A stretch of DNA of 64,000 nt from Durusdinium trenchii (taxonomy: Eukaryota > Sar > Dinophyceae > Suessiales > Symbiodiniaceae), in assembly GCA_963970005.1 (NCBI GenBank), contig CAXAMN010018779.1:1081092-1145091 (forward strand), in the 5' to 3' direction. The notes below the pieces were generated by a model. That model was not told the origin of the DNA. It saw nothing but the letters and a program-made list of their open reading frames with translations, and searched no databases. The translations under genes were made by a program, and so were the position numbers. This document shows, piece after piece, positions 1-10,225 of this stretch (position 1 is its first letter; every line of letters starts with the position of its first letter).

Positions 1-864
1 ACATATAGAAATGTTGAAACGAAACATAAATTCCAGCGGTGAGGCTGAAATGCTCTTGAAAGAGTGGTGGACAAATCTACAGTAGTATCCAATCACATAG
101 CCTACTCAAAACTCAACCTCACGCGCATGCTCTATTATGGCAGCTCCAAAGTTAAAGAATAATGAGTCAATGAGGTTATCTGAGATCAATATGTCCGATT
201 TCAACAATGCACTAACTCCCTTCATTGATTCTTGAAGCTGCCATGTAGTTCGAAGGCAGGTCGGCTCAAGTGGCCGCAGTCTGCACAACCACCAAAAGCT
301 GCTTCAAAAATCACTGATCTCACGCACCCAAGGCTGAGGTGCCATGATAACCCAGTCCTCGTTCCACACTGACAAATGCTCTCCATCATCGCCTCCTGCC
401 AGGACTTCACTCAATCGAGCTCCAATGATGGATTGTCATGCTGAAATCCGAGAGGTGATGAAATACTAAGCTGCGATGCCCTTGTAACCAGTAGCTTCTT
501 GCTAGTAGTAATGCCCTTGTTACTACTAGCGATGCCCTTGTAAAAAAAGTTGTCTTCACCAACTCATCCCTTCGTGCAAAAAGCTGACGTGTGACACGTC
601 ACAATGTGCATATTTGAATGTTTCCAGGAATATTGCTTGGCCTGAATGGCCTCATATGAGCGTCGTACTGTCAAGTAGAGGACATGATTCAGCAAGGTTA
701 TCGCTTTTGAGGGGGGCCTATCGCTTTTGCAGGTTTTAGCCACAATGTCAACATAGCTGAACACCTGAGAAGCTGCAAAACGAAAGCCTGCGTTTTTACT
801 TTCGAGTGTGCTTTCTCAGGCCAACCCCCCCGAATCCCCCTTCTTACTCAGCTGGCGCAGGTAG
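1..864. other. Left edge, no gene recognised
   Basis: No open frame here has convincing protein character or splice signals on either strand. The only structure seen is a copy of the CTAGTAGC-type short repeat (478-545). A C-rich stretch near 820-840 resembles one near 1575-1600, so some of this flank may be duplicated on the far side of the inverted repeat. Confidence 0.5.
478..545 (+). repeat. CTAGTAGC-type short dispersed repeat, copy 1
   Basis: Units alternate between the pieces GCGATGCCCTTGT and CTAGTAGTAA or CTACTAGC. The same wording recurs at 25319-25410, 26098-26225, 33061-33190, 34656-34762, 48351-48450, 51040-51095, 59056-59150 and 63955-64000. The core ACTAGT is palindromic. Confidence 0.8.
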
Positions 865-1372
865 TATAGTACTTCAAGTTCCCTTTCCGCCAACCGCTCG
901 ATAACCTTTACACGCGCACAGCAATCCACAGCTTTGAAGTCTCATTCTTGCATTGAACTTATATAGGTGTGTATAGCATTTATACGGACCCAGGGTAGCT
1001 ACAATTCTGTTCCCAGGTATCCCACTTCAATTTCCCTACTCTGGGTCCGCGCGCGCGCGCCTTGCTGGCTCCCGGCTGCCCGTGATGTAGGCGCGCGCGC
1101 GCGTGCGCGCGCGTGCGCGGACCCAGGGCAGCTACAAGGCAGTTGCCAGGAATACCCTGAGTTGCGCGGACCCAGGGTAGGGAAATTGAAGTGGGATACC
1201 TTGCAACAGAATTGTAGCTACCCTGGGTCCGTATAAATGCTATGTTGCTATACCTCTTACACGCCTATATAAGTTCAATGCAAGAATGAGACTTCAAAGC
1301 TGCGGAGTGCTGCGCGTGCGTAAAGGTTATCGAGCGGTTGATGGAAAGGGAACTTGAAGTACTATACCTGGT
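865..1372. repeat. Large imperfect inverted repeat with GC-rich loop
   Basis: The left arm (about 865-1052) and right arm (about 1162-1371) are reverse complements at roughly nine positions in ten. The right arm has about 15 extra bases. Each arm also contains the motif GGACCCAGGGTAG and its reverse complement, so each arm can fold on itself. The motif recurs near 1119 and, in reverse, near 1386. The loop is an alternating GC tract. No coding frame fits; it may be a foldback or MITE-like element, which is an inference from structure only. Confidence 0.8.
1048..1120. repeat. Alternating GC tract (Z-DNA-prone loop)
   Basis: Two runs of alternating G and C, at about 1048-1061 and 1090-1119, flank a short unique stretch in the loop of the inverted repeat. 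Such purine-pyrimidine alternation is the classic Z-DNA-forming composition. Confidence 0.75.
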
Positions 1373-1920
1373 AACTGCACTATAGCTACCCTGGGTATCT
1401 ATACCTGGCAAGGTGCCAACTACACCTTACCATTCAGATGATGCAAATGATGCAAATTGCATTTCTTGCATCACCACCCCTCAAAAATCACCTCCAACAC
1501 AACCTCAAAAAACCTTCCATCCGTCCACCCTCCTCCCCCAGCATGTGCCGAGTTTACGTGTACCTTTTGCGGGCCAACCCCCAGACCCCCTAACTACTCA
1601 CTTCGTTCGCCAAGCACAACTCAGCTGGCGCCTTCTACGAAGGCTGCTTTCCTAATATCCAAAAGCTGCGTCGCTTTTGCAGATTTTAGCCCAATTGCTA
1701 AAATTCACGACTGCTCTTTACTAAATGAGCAATTGCATGTCTTGGCAGTTGCTCATATCTTGAAAGCTTGTGAGGCTTTGTGGTAGCGGTTAGTGTCTTC
1801 AGAAAACGGAGCAAGGTACAAACTGGCAAATCAGAGACAAGCAAGCCCGGGCATTCAAATCCCCATAGAACACCGAACACCCCAGCAAATCTTGCTCCAG
1901 GACAGTACGGGGCGATTATG
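1373..1920. other. Non-coding flank up to the copia 1 insertion site
   Basis: No convincing gene. On the minus strand the last about 65 bases before the element (1920 downwards) stay open in phase with an ORF on the other side of the insertion (9949-10225), as described under that entry. Confidence 0.4.
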
Positions 1921-1925
1921 CAAAC
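1921..1925. repeat. Target-site duplication CAAAC, left copy (copia 1)
   Basis: CAAAC directly precedes the TG of the 5' LTR and is found again at 9944-9948 directly after the CA of the 3' LTR. Five bases is the usual Ty1/copia duplication length. Confidence 0.9.
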
Positions 1926-2120
1926 TGTAAAGGTGAATGCATGTCACTTGGTTTGCTTGCTTTTGAGGTGAGTCCAGGTTCACAGGTTTGCATACCGCAA
2001 CCGTTTCCACCTCCAGACGGGTGGGACTGACGTCCTGAAAAGGTGCGCCGTTTGCCGCCTTCGCGTGGCATCCTTTCTTTTTCGAGCTGATCGACTTCGG
2101 GTGCGATCGTTTGCTTCGCA
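1926..2120 (+). repeat. 5' LTR of copia element 1
   Basis: 195 bases, beginning TGTAAAGGTG and ending GCTTCGCA. It matches the 3' LTR almost base for base; the main difference is a 6-base insertion near 1975. LTRs under 200 bases are short for copia. Confidence 0.93.
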
Positions 2121-2140
2121 TTGGTAGCGGAGCTACGGCT
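2121..2140 (+). promoter_or_regulatory. Putative primer-binding site of copia 1
   Basis: TTGGTAGCGGAGCTAC follows the 5' LTR directly. It resembles the TGGTATCAGAGC sites used by initiator-Met-tRNA-primed copia elements. No matching tRNA gene is in the window to prove it. Confidence 0.5.
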
Positions 2141-2142
2141 CC

Positions 2143-3190
2143 TTGCGACCTTTGTGTCTTCACCTTCGAGGTCCTGCGGAAGACCTACGTCACGAACGCT
2201 TTGCCGAGCTCCTGGCCCTCCTCGAACCAGAGCACATCGGCGCGACTACGACGCAGGCTGCAGAAGCCCAGAGCGCAGACTATCAGAACCTGCGCGACTC
2301 CTACGTTCCGCTGTTCAATGGCCAACCATCCGAGTACCGTGAGTACTGCAAGCGGCTCCTCCTTTACCAGAAGAAGATGCTCCTCAGCAAGAGGGGTGGT
2401 GAAGCCGTCTTGAACATCCTTGGATCATTCCAAGGGGTGGTTTGGCGCCTCTTCGAGGATTATCCTGTTGAGGATTGTGAGAAGGAGGGGGCACTCAGCA
2501 AGATCTTGGAACGCCTTGATCGCAACTTCGAGTACGACGACAGGGTCCTCCTTCCGAATGAATTTGAAGGCTACTTCACCAACCTCCACCAAAAGCCTCA
2601 GCAGAGCCTGCTCTCCTATGTCACCGACCATGACGAGGCCTACAGGAAGATCACCGGCCACAAGATCACGCTCCCAAGTCAGGTGCAGGGCTGGCATTTG
2701 CTCAAACGAGCCACCCTCACTCGTGAACAGAGACAGATGGTGACACTGAAAGCACCGACCTTGGAGAAGCCTTCGGTTGTTGAAGCATTGTTCCTCCTGT
2801 ACGGGCAGGACTACAAGGCTGGTGGATGGTCCAACTCCAATGACCGACGACCTCAGCGATGGAAGGGACGCGGCTATGCTGCCTATGATGAAGAGTCTCA
2901 TGACCCTACTTGGGAAGAGGCATGAGAATGAAGAGCCCTATGTCCCTGGGTATGAGGAGACTGCCTTCGATGAAGACGCTGTCTACTTTGGTGGCGATGA
3001 TGACCCCAATGACGACCTTGAGGGCTTCGAAGATGATCCATCTCAACTGGCAGAAGCCTATGATTCAGCTTACGCCACCTACGTTGATGCTCGACAGCGC
3101 TTCAACCAGCTCAAGCTCGCCCGCAGCTACCTGCCGGCGGTTGCCCTCACAGATGGACAGACTTCTACCTCTCCTACATCATCAACGTCC
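2143..3190 (+). pseudogene. Gag region of copia 1
   Basis: The first open frame (2143-2925) has helical gag character, with pieces such as YVPLFNGQPSEYREYCKRLL and LSKILERLDRNFEYDD that fit the copia gag (UBN2-like) family. The frame opens on TTG, not ATG, so the true start is unclear. Near 2930 the likely reading moves to another frame that is very acidic (GDDDPNDDLEGFEDDPSQLA), then at about 3200 to the frame of the zinc knuckle. These shifts break gag from the rest of the polyprotein. Confidence 0.75.
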
Positions 3191-3960
3191 ACTGGAAAAG
3201 GCCGAAAAAAAAGGCCGTGGAAAAGGCAAGGGCAAGCCCAAGGGCAAGGGATCAAATGTGATCCGGTATCCACCCTCCTCTGGTGGCAAGAGCGATCCCA
3301 AGGGCCGAGCGAAAGCCAACATGACCTGCCTTCGCTGTGGACAGGTGGGCCACTGGGCGGCCAACTGCCCTCAGAACCCCAAAGGAAGTTCATCACCGAG
3401 CAACAAGAGGCCAGCACCAAGCTCCACGACCAGGGAAGGAATGGCCCTGCAGGCTGAACAGGCCATGTTGCTCTTCCAGGATGAGAATGGCCTCGACCAT
3501 CCAGAAGCCACCATGCTGGATCCTGGTGCCTCAGCCTTCTTGAGCGGATTTGGTCCTTTCAAGCGCTACGTACAGCATCTCAGCGAGATTGGCTATCCGG
3601 TCAACACCATCCGCTTTGCTCGCTGTGAACGACAATTTCAGTTCGGCGGCGATGCATCCTCCAAGGCCAGCTGGACGGTCGACTTGCCTGTCATGATTGA
3701 TGGCCAGTACGGAACCATCCAATGTTACCTGGTGCCCGGCAACACGCCTACGCTCATGGGTCGACCAGTGATTGAGGCCTTGCACATGAGCATCGACTTC
3801 AGTGGCAAGAGAGTTCGCTTCGGCACCTCACCTTGGCAATCAGTCTTGATCGGTCGACACGGTGAGTACTTGCTCTCGCTCACCGCTGGCATGGACAGCA
3901 CCGCTGAACCACCCAAGGTGAACTTCAGCCTGAACATCGCAGAGGAAGTTCCTGGCAGTC
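3191..3960 (+). CDS. Copia 1 zinc knuckle and aspartic protease
   Basis: A basic Lys/Gly stretch is followed by a canonical CX2CX4HX4C knuckle (CLRCGQVGHWAANC, about 3330-3372). The protease signature at about 3515-3535 reads LDPGAS instead of the usual D-T/S-G-A, so the residue after the catalytic Asp is Pro. Further on, PTLMGRPVIEAL fits the second conserved protease patch (hydrophobic-LGxDxL in retropepsins). The reading frame is continuous with the MTase-like and integrase N-terminal regions. Confidence 0.75.
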
Positions 3961-4139
3961 ATCTTCACCTTCAGGACTTCAAGCAGCTCGAGAACATCTT
4001 CCTTGCTGATGAGCAGCTGCTCAAGGACAACGGCATGGACTATGCCTATCAGACCCTGAAGCGCCATCAACTTCACACCATGGAGCTTGGCCTTCTTCAG
4101 GCGACCAAGCAGACTGAGGCCTACGGCACTGCTGAACTG

Positions 4140-4800
4140 CATCGTGAAGAGAGCCCCAAGCGAGTCCTCTGGGAGATCTATTGCGGTCACAGTCGAACTT
4201 CACAGCTTGCTGAGACTATGGGCATGGCTGTTGAGCGCTTCAGTCTTGACAATGGCTGGGACTTCAACCTCTTGGAGCACCAGAAGCAACTTCTGGCACG
4301 TCAGGCCGATGAAATGCCTGATGAGATCTTGCTGGCCCCAGCGTGCAAGCTATGGTCAAAGATGCAGACACTGGCATGTCGCACTGATGCCCAGCGAGAG
4401 GCTTTGATCGCCAGTCGTGAACATCATCATCGACGACACCTTCTCTTCTGCAAGAGGGTCTACATGGCTCAGGTTGAGGGCGCTCGACATGTCCATCTGG
4501 AACAGCCCAAGCACGCCCTCAGCTGGCAGACAAAGGCTTTGAAGTCTTTACCTGGCTATGCGGCCGAGTTTGACCAGCGCCGATACGGAGCACAATGCCT
4601 TGATGATGATGGCGAGTGGAGACTGACACAGAAACCCACTCGGATCCAAACGACAAAGAAGGCAGTTGCTGAAGTACTTCATCTTCGATGCCAACATGGC
4701 CATCCTCACTGCCGCTTGGAAGGAAGTGCCCCTGGCTTTGGTCCTCGCACGTCCTACATGGAAGATTATCAGCCTGGCTTTGCTGCCACATTGGCTGCTG
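4140..4800 (+). CDS. Copia 1 C5-methyltransferase-like domain
   Basis: Between protease and integrase the frame holds a Rossmann-type segment: EIYCGHSRTSQ (motif I-like, about 4173), FSLDNGWDF (acidic motif II, about 4230), PACKLWS (motif IV-like, P-x-C-x-x-x-S, about 4338-4358) and HLEQP (motif VI-like, about 4495). Copia 2 has the same domain at the same place with PCGPWS and IIENP. The candidate Cys is kept. Activity is unknown; the first Pro of the usual PPC is replaced and the target-recognition region is not evident. Confidence 0.55.
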
Positions 4801-4889
4801 CAATCTCTCTTCCTGAACCACCTCACCGCTGGGAAGCCGCTTTGGCAGTCAGCACCGCGAAAGCCACTGGGCACCTGGTCAAACTGCAT

Positions 4890-6391
4890 ACGGAACATCG
4901 TGCTGACGCTCTGAGGACAGTGCAAAGGTTGCATCGCAATCTGGGACATCCCTCTGCCGAAGCACTCACCGATTTGCTGGTTGCTCGCAACGCCAGTCCT
5001 GCGGTCATCGAAGCTGCCCGCCACTACCGATGTGTGGCCTGCGCCAAGTACAAGAAACCAAATGAGGCTGCTCCTTCTTCCTTGCCCCAGAGCCGACGCT
5101 TCAACGATACTGTCCAAGCTGATGTCTTCTACCTGAAGATTAACGACCGCACAAACACTCTGTGCTCAGCGTGGTTGATGTCGGCACTCGCTTCATGGCT
5201 GCCTACTTGCTTGATGATGAGACCACCGACTCCTACGCGCACGCCCTTGAGAAAATGTGATGCCGCCACTTTGGAGCACCCAAGACCTTGGTCACTGATG
5301 AAGGCAGATCCTGGCTTGGAGCCTCCATGGAAGCCTGGACGACGTCTTGGGGTATCGAACATCAAGTTGCACCAGGCGAAGCACATGAACGCCTGGCTCT
5401 TGTGGAAAGGAGACATGCAGTCTTGCGCAAGGCCATCGAGATCTACCTCGCAGACCGCCACCTCACCAACAAGAAGGGAATCCGTGAAGCCATTGCTCAC
5501 ATTGTACCTCAACAAAATGGCACTCCTTCCGTGGCTGGGTTCTCACCTTCGCAATGGGTCTTAGGCTACCAGCCAGAGCTCTCCACGCTCATGGATTCCA
5601 ATCTCAATCCAGCTCAACTTGTTGGCACCAATGAGACCTTTGAGGCCAACCTGCAACGCCGAACTGCTGCCAAGATTGCCCTGACGACAGCTGATGCAGA
5701 CAGCAAGCTACGCCGTGCCCTTGGACGCCGCTATCAAGGGCAGAACAAAGAGTTCCATCTTGGTGAGAAGGTTTGGTTTTGGCGTGATGCTAGACAAGGT
5801 CTGCTCAACAAGATTCGCTGGCTAGGACCCGCTCACGTGGTCATGCGAGAAGAGCACTCCAATGGAGATGGCACCAAGCACAATGTCAAGACCTACTGGC
5901 TGGCATACAAAACACAGCTCATTCGAGCAGCCCCACATCATGTTCGGGGAGACATCTTGGGCCCAGACCACGTCATCGACGACCTGCAGAAGGCCTTGAA
6001 TCTGGTGCGCCAGTTGAAATCTCGTGGAGTCACCCGATGGTATGACCTGCAACGAGTGAACAGGCAACGCTTGGACGATGTTGATGACGATGAACAGCTG
6101 GATGATCCACATGGCTCGTTGGACGATGACTCAACACAAGGTCCACCAGCTCATCGACCTCGTCTACAGCCACCCATGGATGATGATTTGCAGGCAGAAG
6201 AGTATGAGCCCACTTCTCCAGCACACTCAGGGTATGCTCCAACATCGCCAACTGGAATCATGGCACCACCTCTGGCTGAGCAGGAGATTATTCCTGAAGC
6301 CCAGTCCCTGAACCACATGCTGCTACAGTGCCTGTGCCCGATTCCTTGCCAGCTTCACCGACTTCAAGGAGGTCACGCTCACCACCTCTGA
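4890..6391 (+). pseudogene. Copia 1 integrase and linker
   Basis: The GAG-pre-integrase zinc motif (HRNLGHPS...CVACAKYKK) lies at about 4930-5055. The catalytic core follows, with D in VQADVFYLK, D in VTDEGRSW and E in ALVERRHAVL, the D-D-E triad. The frame changes near 5165, and the second frame holds an in-frame TGA at 5258-5260 between the first two catalytic residues. Downstream, GFSPSQWVLGYQP and a C-terminal chromo/SH3-like segment (KVWFWRD, KIRWLGPAHVV) complete a normal integrase. The linker to RT is acidic and Pro-rich. Confidence 0.85.
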
Positions 6392-8110
6392 GCATTCCAG
6401 AGCCTGGTGCTGAGCCGACGGTGCCAACACCACATCATGCACAACCACCTCGACCAGTTTTGGATCCAGCAACTGCTGCACTGTATGACACCGTTGATGC
6501 CGAGACCTTCCAAGAGCGACGAAATCGCTTCAATCGACAGGAGACATTGAGCTTTGGCCCCTGCCGAGGCAGACCATATCCAGTGAGTGATCCTTATCCG
6601 ACAGCACCTCCTTCCTCGACAGCAGGGCCTACGCCACCAACTGCAGATGCAGAGTTGGACGCCGCCCTGGCATCGCAAGACTTCATGATCAACGAGCTGG
6701 TGGCCAACTGCTTGCCTCGTGGCTGGGCCTTTGAAGAAGGCTACTTCCAATTGGACAAGCAGCCCGTTGACTATTGGGAAGTTCGTGCTGGGTGCATGAT
6801 CCGTCATCATGTCGTACCACGTCGGCAGAAGATGAGCTTGGCACATCTGCCAAAGGACGCACCCTTCCGGGCAGCTCAGCTGGACAATGTCAGGGTCACT
6901 GTGGTCTATGCCACCAACGGTCACTGTCAGCAGTTCACAGATGATGGCATGTGCACTTCACCACCTACGAGCTCTTCCTGGACAGGTGTGACCGTGTTCC
7001 AAATCAAGGGTGATGTTCGGAAGGAGCTCGCCATGTATGTGAAGGAACCTCTGGTCGGTGCCCGTCAAATGGGAAAGATGACCAAACAGCGCCATGCAAA
7101 GGCGTTCAAGAAAGACAAGAACAACCTGACCGAGAGAACGATGACCCCTGATGAGCGAGCTCAATTCAAAGCTGCAAAAGTGAAAGAGCTCAAGTCCTTC
7201 TTCGAGAACCAGGTCTGGACCTTCGAGAGCGTGAGAGAAGCTGAACCCGCTCGAACACTGACGAGCCGGATGTTGCTGAAGTGGTCGAAGAACCCGGACG
7301 GAACACCAAGAGCAAAGGCAAGGCTCATCGTCCGCGGCTTTATGGACCCAGATGCTTGGGATGGCACTGTGCCCACTTCATCACCGACCACGACACGGCT
7401 CTCTCGTTCCTGTCTGCTGAGCCTAGCTGCAACTATGAGATGGCCGGTTTGGACATCAGACATTGCCACCGCCTTCCTACAAGGAAAACCTCAGAGCAGA
7501 AAACTATGGGTGCAGCTACCTCCTGAATGCCTGGAACTGTTGGGAGCCCCTGCCGACACTCGGATGCTTCTCCTGAAGCCCTGCTACGGCCAGATCGATG
7601 CTCCACGTTCCTGGTACATGGCTGCTGTGGACAAGTTGCTAGACATGGGTCTGAAACAACACCCTCAGGATCCATGCTGTTTCCTGGCATATGAAGCTGA
7701 CCTCAATCCGAGCTTCGTTGTGGGTCAAGAACAGCCACACCTGCTGGGACCTTGCGGCCTATGTGGTATGATCATCATGCATGTTGATGACATGTTGGGC
7801 TGCGGCTCTGAAGACTCCCAGGCCTATGGATCGATGATCTCGAAGCTGAAGACCACCTTCAACTTCAGAGAGTGGAAAACTGGACAAGATGGCACTGATT
7901 TGTCGTATTGTGGCTGTGACATCCAACTCACGGACACCAAGGGCTACAAGATACAACAGGACAACTTTATGAAGAAGATCAAGCCCATCACAATCGACAA
8001 ACGCCGTGATGTCAATGAGATCATCTCCGAGCGTGACCTGACACAACTTCGAGCATTGCTTGGTTCGCTCCAATGGCCTGCAGTCCAATCAAGTCCGCTC
8101 CTACAGGAAG
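6392..8110 (+). CDS. Copia 1 reverse transcriptase (RVT_2 family)
   Basis: A long open frame (6328-8124). It starts with a disordered Pro-rich part, then FFENQVWTFESV, RAKARLIVRGF, PVWTSDIATAFLQG (first catalytic Asp) and KPCYGQIDAPRSWY, and the active site IIMHVDDMLG at about 7775. Length and order match copia RT. The reading leaves this frame near 8090, after LRALLGSLQWP. Confidence 0.9.
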
Positions 8111-8870
8111 CACCTCGATCCTGAGCGGGCAAGTCTCCAAGGCCACCGACCAGACCTTGATGGATTGCAACAAGCTTTTGAAGTTCGGCAAGGACAACTC
8201 CGATGTTGGGCTGGTGTATGAACACCTTGGCGAAGTCCAGGACTTACGCCTCCTTCGCTTCTTTGACGCAGCATTCGCCACTCGTACCGCCAGCTTGGCT
8301 ACATCATTTTGATGGTCAACATGACTGGAGAAGCCAAAAGACTCCTCGAGTCGCACGGTCATCGCTTGGCGCTGAAGCCCAAGGAGGTGGTCAGGCATGC
8401 GACGCCCTGGAGCGTGTCTGTGTCTACTGGAATTGCCTGCTTGACCCTCGTCGGAAGCTCAAGGAGTTGCTCGACTGCAAGTCCACCCTGGAACCAACGA
8501 TGATCACGGACGCCAAGGCCTTGTATGATTCATTTCATCGAGAAGGCTACAGCAGCTCCGTTGTGGACAAGCAAGTCTCGCTGGAGGTGAAGGTGATGAA
8601 AGAAAGACTCCTCGCCCTTGGAGGCAATCTCAGATGGATGTCATCTGAAAGGCAACTGGCTGATGGCCTTACAAAAGAAAGCGCCCGTGGCTTGCTGGCT
8701 GAACGTTTGCGCTACGGAAAGCTGAAGCTCATCTGGGACCCGACGTATAAAGCAGCCAAGAAGAAGACCAAAGATGAGTTGAAAGCCAGTTTGCAGGAGA
8801 GCACTTTCAGTTCACCACCTTTGGATGAACCTCATCAAGCACTTCCCACAGCTGGCACTGAGCTCCTGAG
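8073..8870 (+). pseudogene. Copia 1 RNase H region, frameshifted
   Basis: Coding passes through three frames: LRLLRFFDAAFATR (first Asp; frame 8073-8312), a short bridge GYIILMVN near 8300, then SSLGAEAQGG, ITDAKALYDSF and RQLADGLTK (8330-8700). These are the copia RNase H landmarks, with the catalytic Asp residues visible. At least two small indels are needed to join them. Confidence 0.8.
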
Positions 8871-9754
8871 AATGACTCCTACCCCGATGGCATGCCTGAG
8901 TATGAGGACCACTCTGAATATGTCCACATGGCAGTCACGAATGCCACAGTCTCTTACCTGCTTGAGGCTTGTGAGTATGCCCTGGTGACTGAAGAGACCT
9001 TTGTGGTACTGAATGACCACCCGGTAGTTCCGAGCCATGGCGTGCGCTGGCCTTGTTCGACCTACGAGCACTACCTCCGGAACCTCATGGCGTGGACTAT
9101 GGTTCTTCTGCTGCTGCCCGGTGTCGCTGCTGACGCCACTGGAGAATCGGCAAACCCAGCTGGAGGAGACAGCTTCATGATGATGCTGTGCACTGTGTGT
9201 TGTGTGCTCTTGGGCACCTTTTTCATGCTGGGCCGATGGAGCCGTGCCGAAGTTCACGTACCTGCCTTGGCCATGTTCTCCCATGCTGCGACCCAGACTG
9301 ACGAAACACCAGTCTCTCGCAGGTTGAGGGCAGAGATCGAGGAATGGCAGCTGCGCGCTTTGGAGTACCAGTCTGCGGCGATTGAAAGCAAGAAGGCCAC
9401 CGACCTGGCCATCGCCAATGTATCGAGCCGCCGCGATCCTGCGCCGGTGCCTGGCTGAGATGGACAGCCATAGGCTGGAGTGTCCACTTCACCGTGGAAT
9501 CTATGTGGCAAAGCATGGCCGCAAGCTCCACATCGATCCTCGATGCAGCTCCCTCGAAGGCCGTGACCAGAGGAACGTAGATTTGTTTGAACCTTGTGCC
9601 TTGTGCAGTGGCCGCCTTTTGCCGCCCGATCATGTCCAGATCTCCGGAGGCACCAGCCTCAGGACAGCGATCTGCACTTGGCTTGAGACACGAGGCCACA
9701 ATGATGAGGGCTCGGTCTGGGTAGCAGACTCACCTGCAAGCTCCTTTTCCCCCG
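8871..9754 (+). pseudogene. Copia 1 extra 3' ORF: membrane segments and Cys/His cluster
   Basis: After RNase H a further coding stretch runs to the 3' LTR. Its first part (8892-9430) holds two hydrophobic stretches, MAWTMVLLLLPGVAA and MMMLCTVCCVLLGTFFMLG, followed by a charged helix (RRLRAEIEEWQLRALEYQ). After a frame change near 9430 comes a cluster CPLHRGIYVAKHGRKLHID...C...FEPCALC. Canonical copia elements end at RNase H. The location is where env-like genes sit in some LTR elements, but no fusion peptide, furin site or glycoprotein features were seen, so the function is open. Confidence 0.6.
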
Positions 9755-9943
9755 TGTAAAGATGACTGCATGTCACTTGGTTTGCTTGCTTTTGAGGTGA
9801 GTTCACAGGTTCGCATACCGCAACCGTTTCCACCTCCAGACGGGTGGGACTGACGTCCTGAAAAGGTGCGCCGTTTGCCGCCTTCGCGTGGCATCCTTTC
9901 TTTTTCGAGCTGATCGACTTCGGGTGCGATCGTTTGCTTCGCA
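9755..9943 (+). repeat. 3' LTR of copia element 1
   Basis: 189 bases, TGTAAAGATG...GCTTCGCA. After about position 9790 it is identical to the 5' LTR up to one or two bases. No convincing purine-rich polypurine tract precedes it; the adjacent bases are pyrimidine-rich. Confidence 0.93.
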
Positions 9944-9948
9944 CAAAC
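9944..9948. repeat. Target-site duplication CAAAC, right copy (copia 1)
   Basis: Exact repeat of 1921-1925. Confidence 0.9.
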
Positions 9949-10225
9949 GAATGTGGCCAAAGAGAGGCTTCAAGGTGAATTCATCTGAAGCAGGGTCTGT
10001 GTCTCTGCAAGCAGTGCAGCGGTAAGAAAGCTCATAATCTTCCGAGTCGTACTGACAAACCTGGTGGATCTGTCCCACGCCTGGCGCCTGGTGCTTCCGA
10101 ACCGGTAAGCTACGGTAAGCTTCTGCACTGCACTGCCAAGCTGTTTTAGGGCATATCCGTAAGTGGGAGGTAGCTGCTTTTATGGGGTTTGCTCCCATGC
10201 AAGACGCTGTTGGTTGCCTTCCCAA
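9949..10225 (-). pseudogene. Unknown ORF cut by the copia 1 insertion
   Basis: The minus strand is open for about 92 codons and reads like protein (SEDYELSYRCTACRDTDPAS, DEFTLKPLFGHIRL) right up to the target-site duplication. If the element and one duplication copy are removed, the frame continues in phase from 1920 for about 21 more codons to a stop near 1857. Two CxxC-type cysteines are present. No family was recognised, and a 21-codon extension could occur by chance. Confidence 0.3.

Larger units (their letters stand above)
1926..9943 (+). mobile_element. Ty1/copia-type LTR retrotransposon, element 1
   Basis: An 8.0-kb element on the plus strand with LTRs at 1926-2120 and 9755-9943, TG...CA ends and a CAAAC duplication. 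Domain order is gag, zinc knuckle, aspartic protease, MTase-like domain, integrase, reverse transcriptase, RNase H. Integrase before RT is diagnostic of copia. An extra ORF with membrane segments and a Cys/His cluster follows RNase H. The frame changes at about 2930, 3200, 5165, 8090, 8290, 8320, 8870 and 9430, and an in-frame TGA lies at 5258-5260, so this copy should not make a full polyprotein without errors being corrected. The LTR pair differs by about three substitutions and one 6-base indel. Confidence 0.93.

Noticed and set aside
8871-9754. Calling the copia 1 3' ORF a viral envelope gene
   Set aside because: Only position and two hydrophobic stretches support it; there is no cleavage site, fusion peptide or glycosylation pattern.
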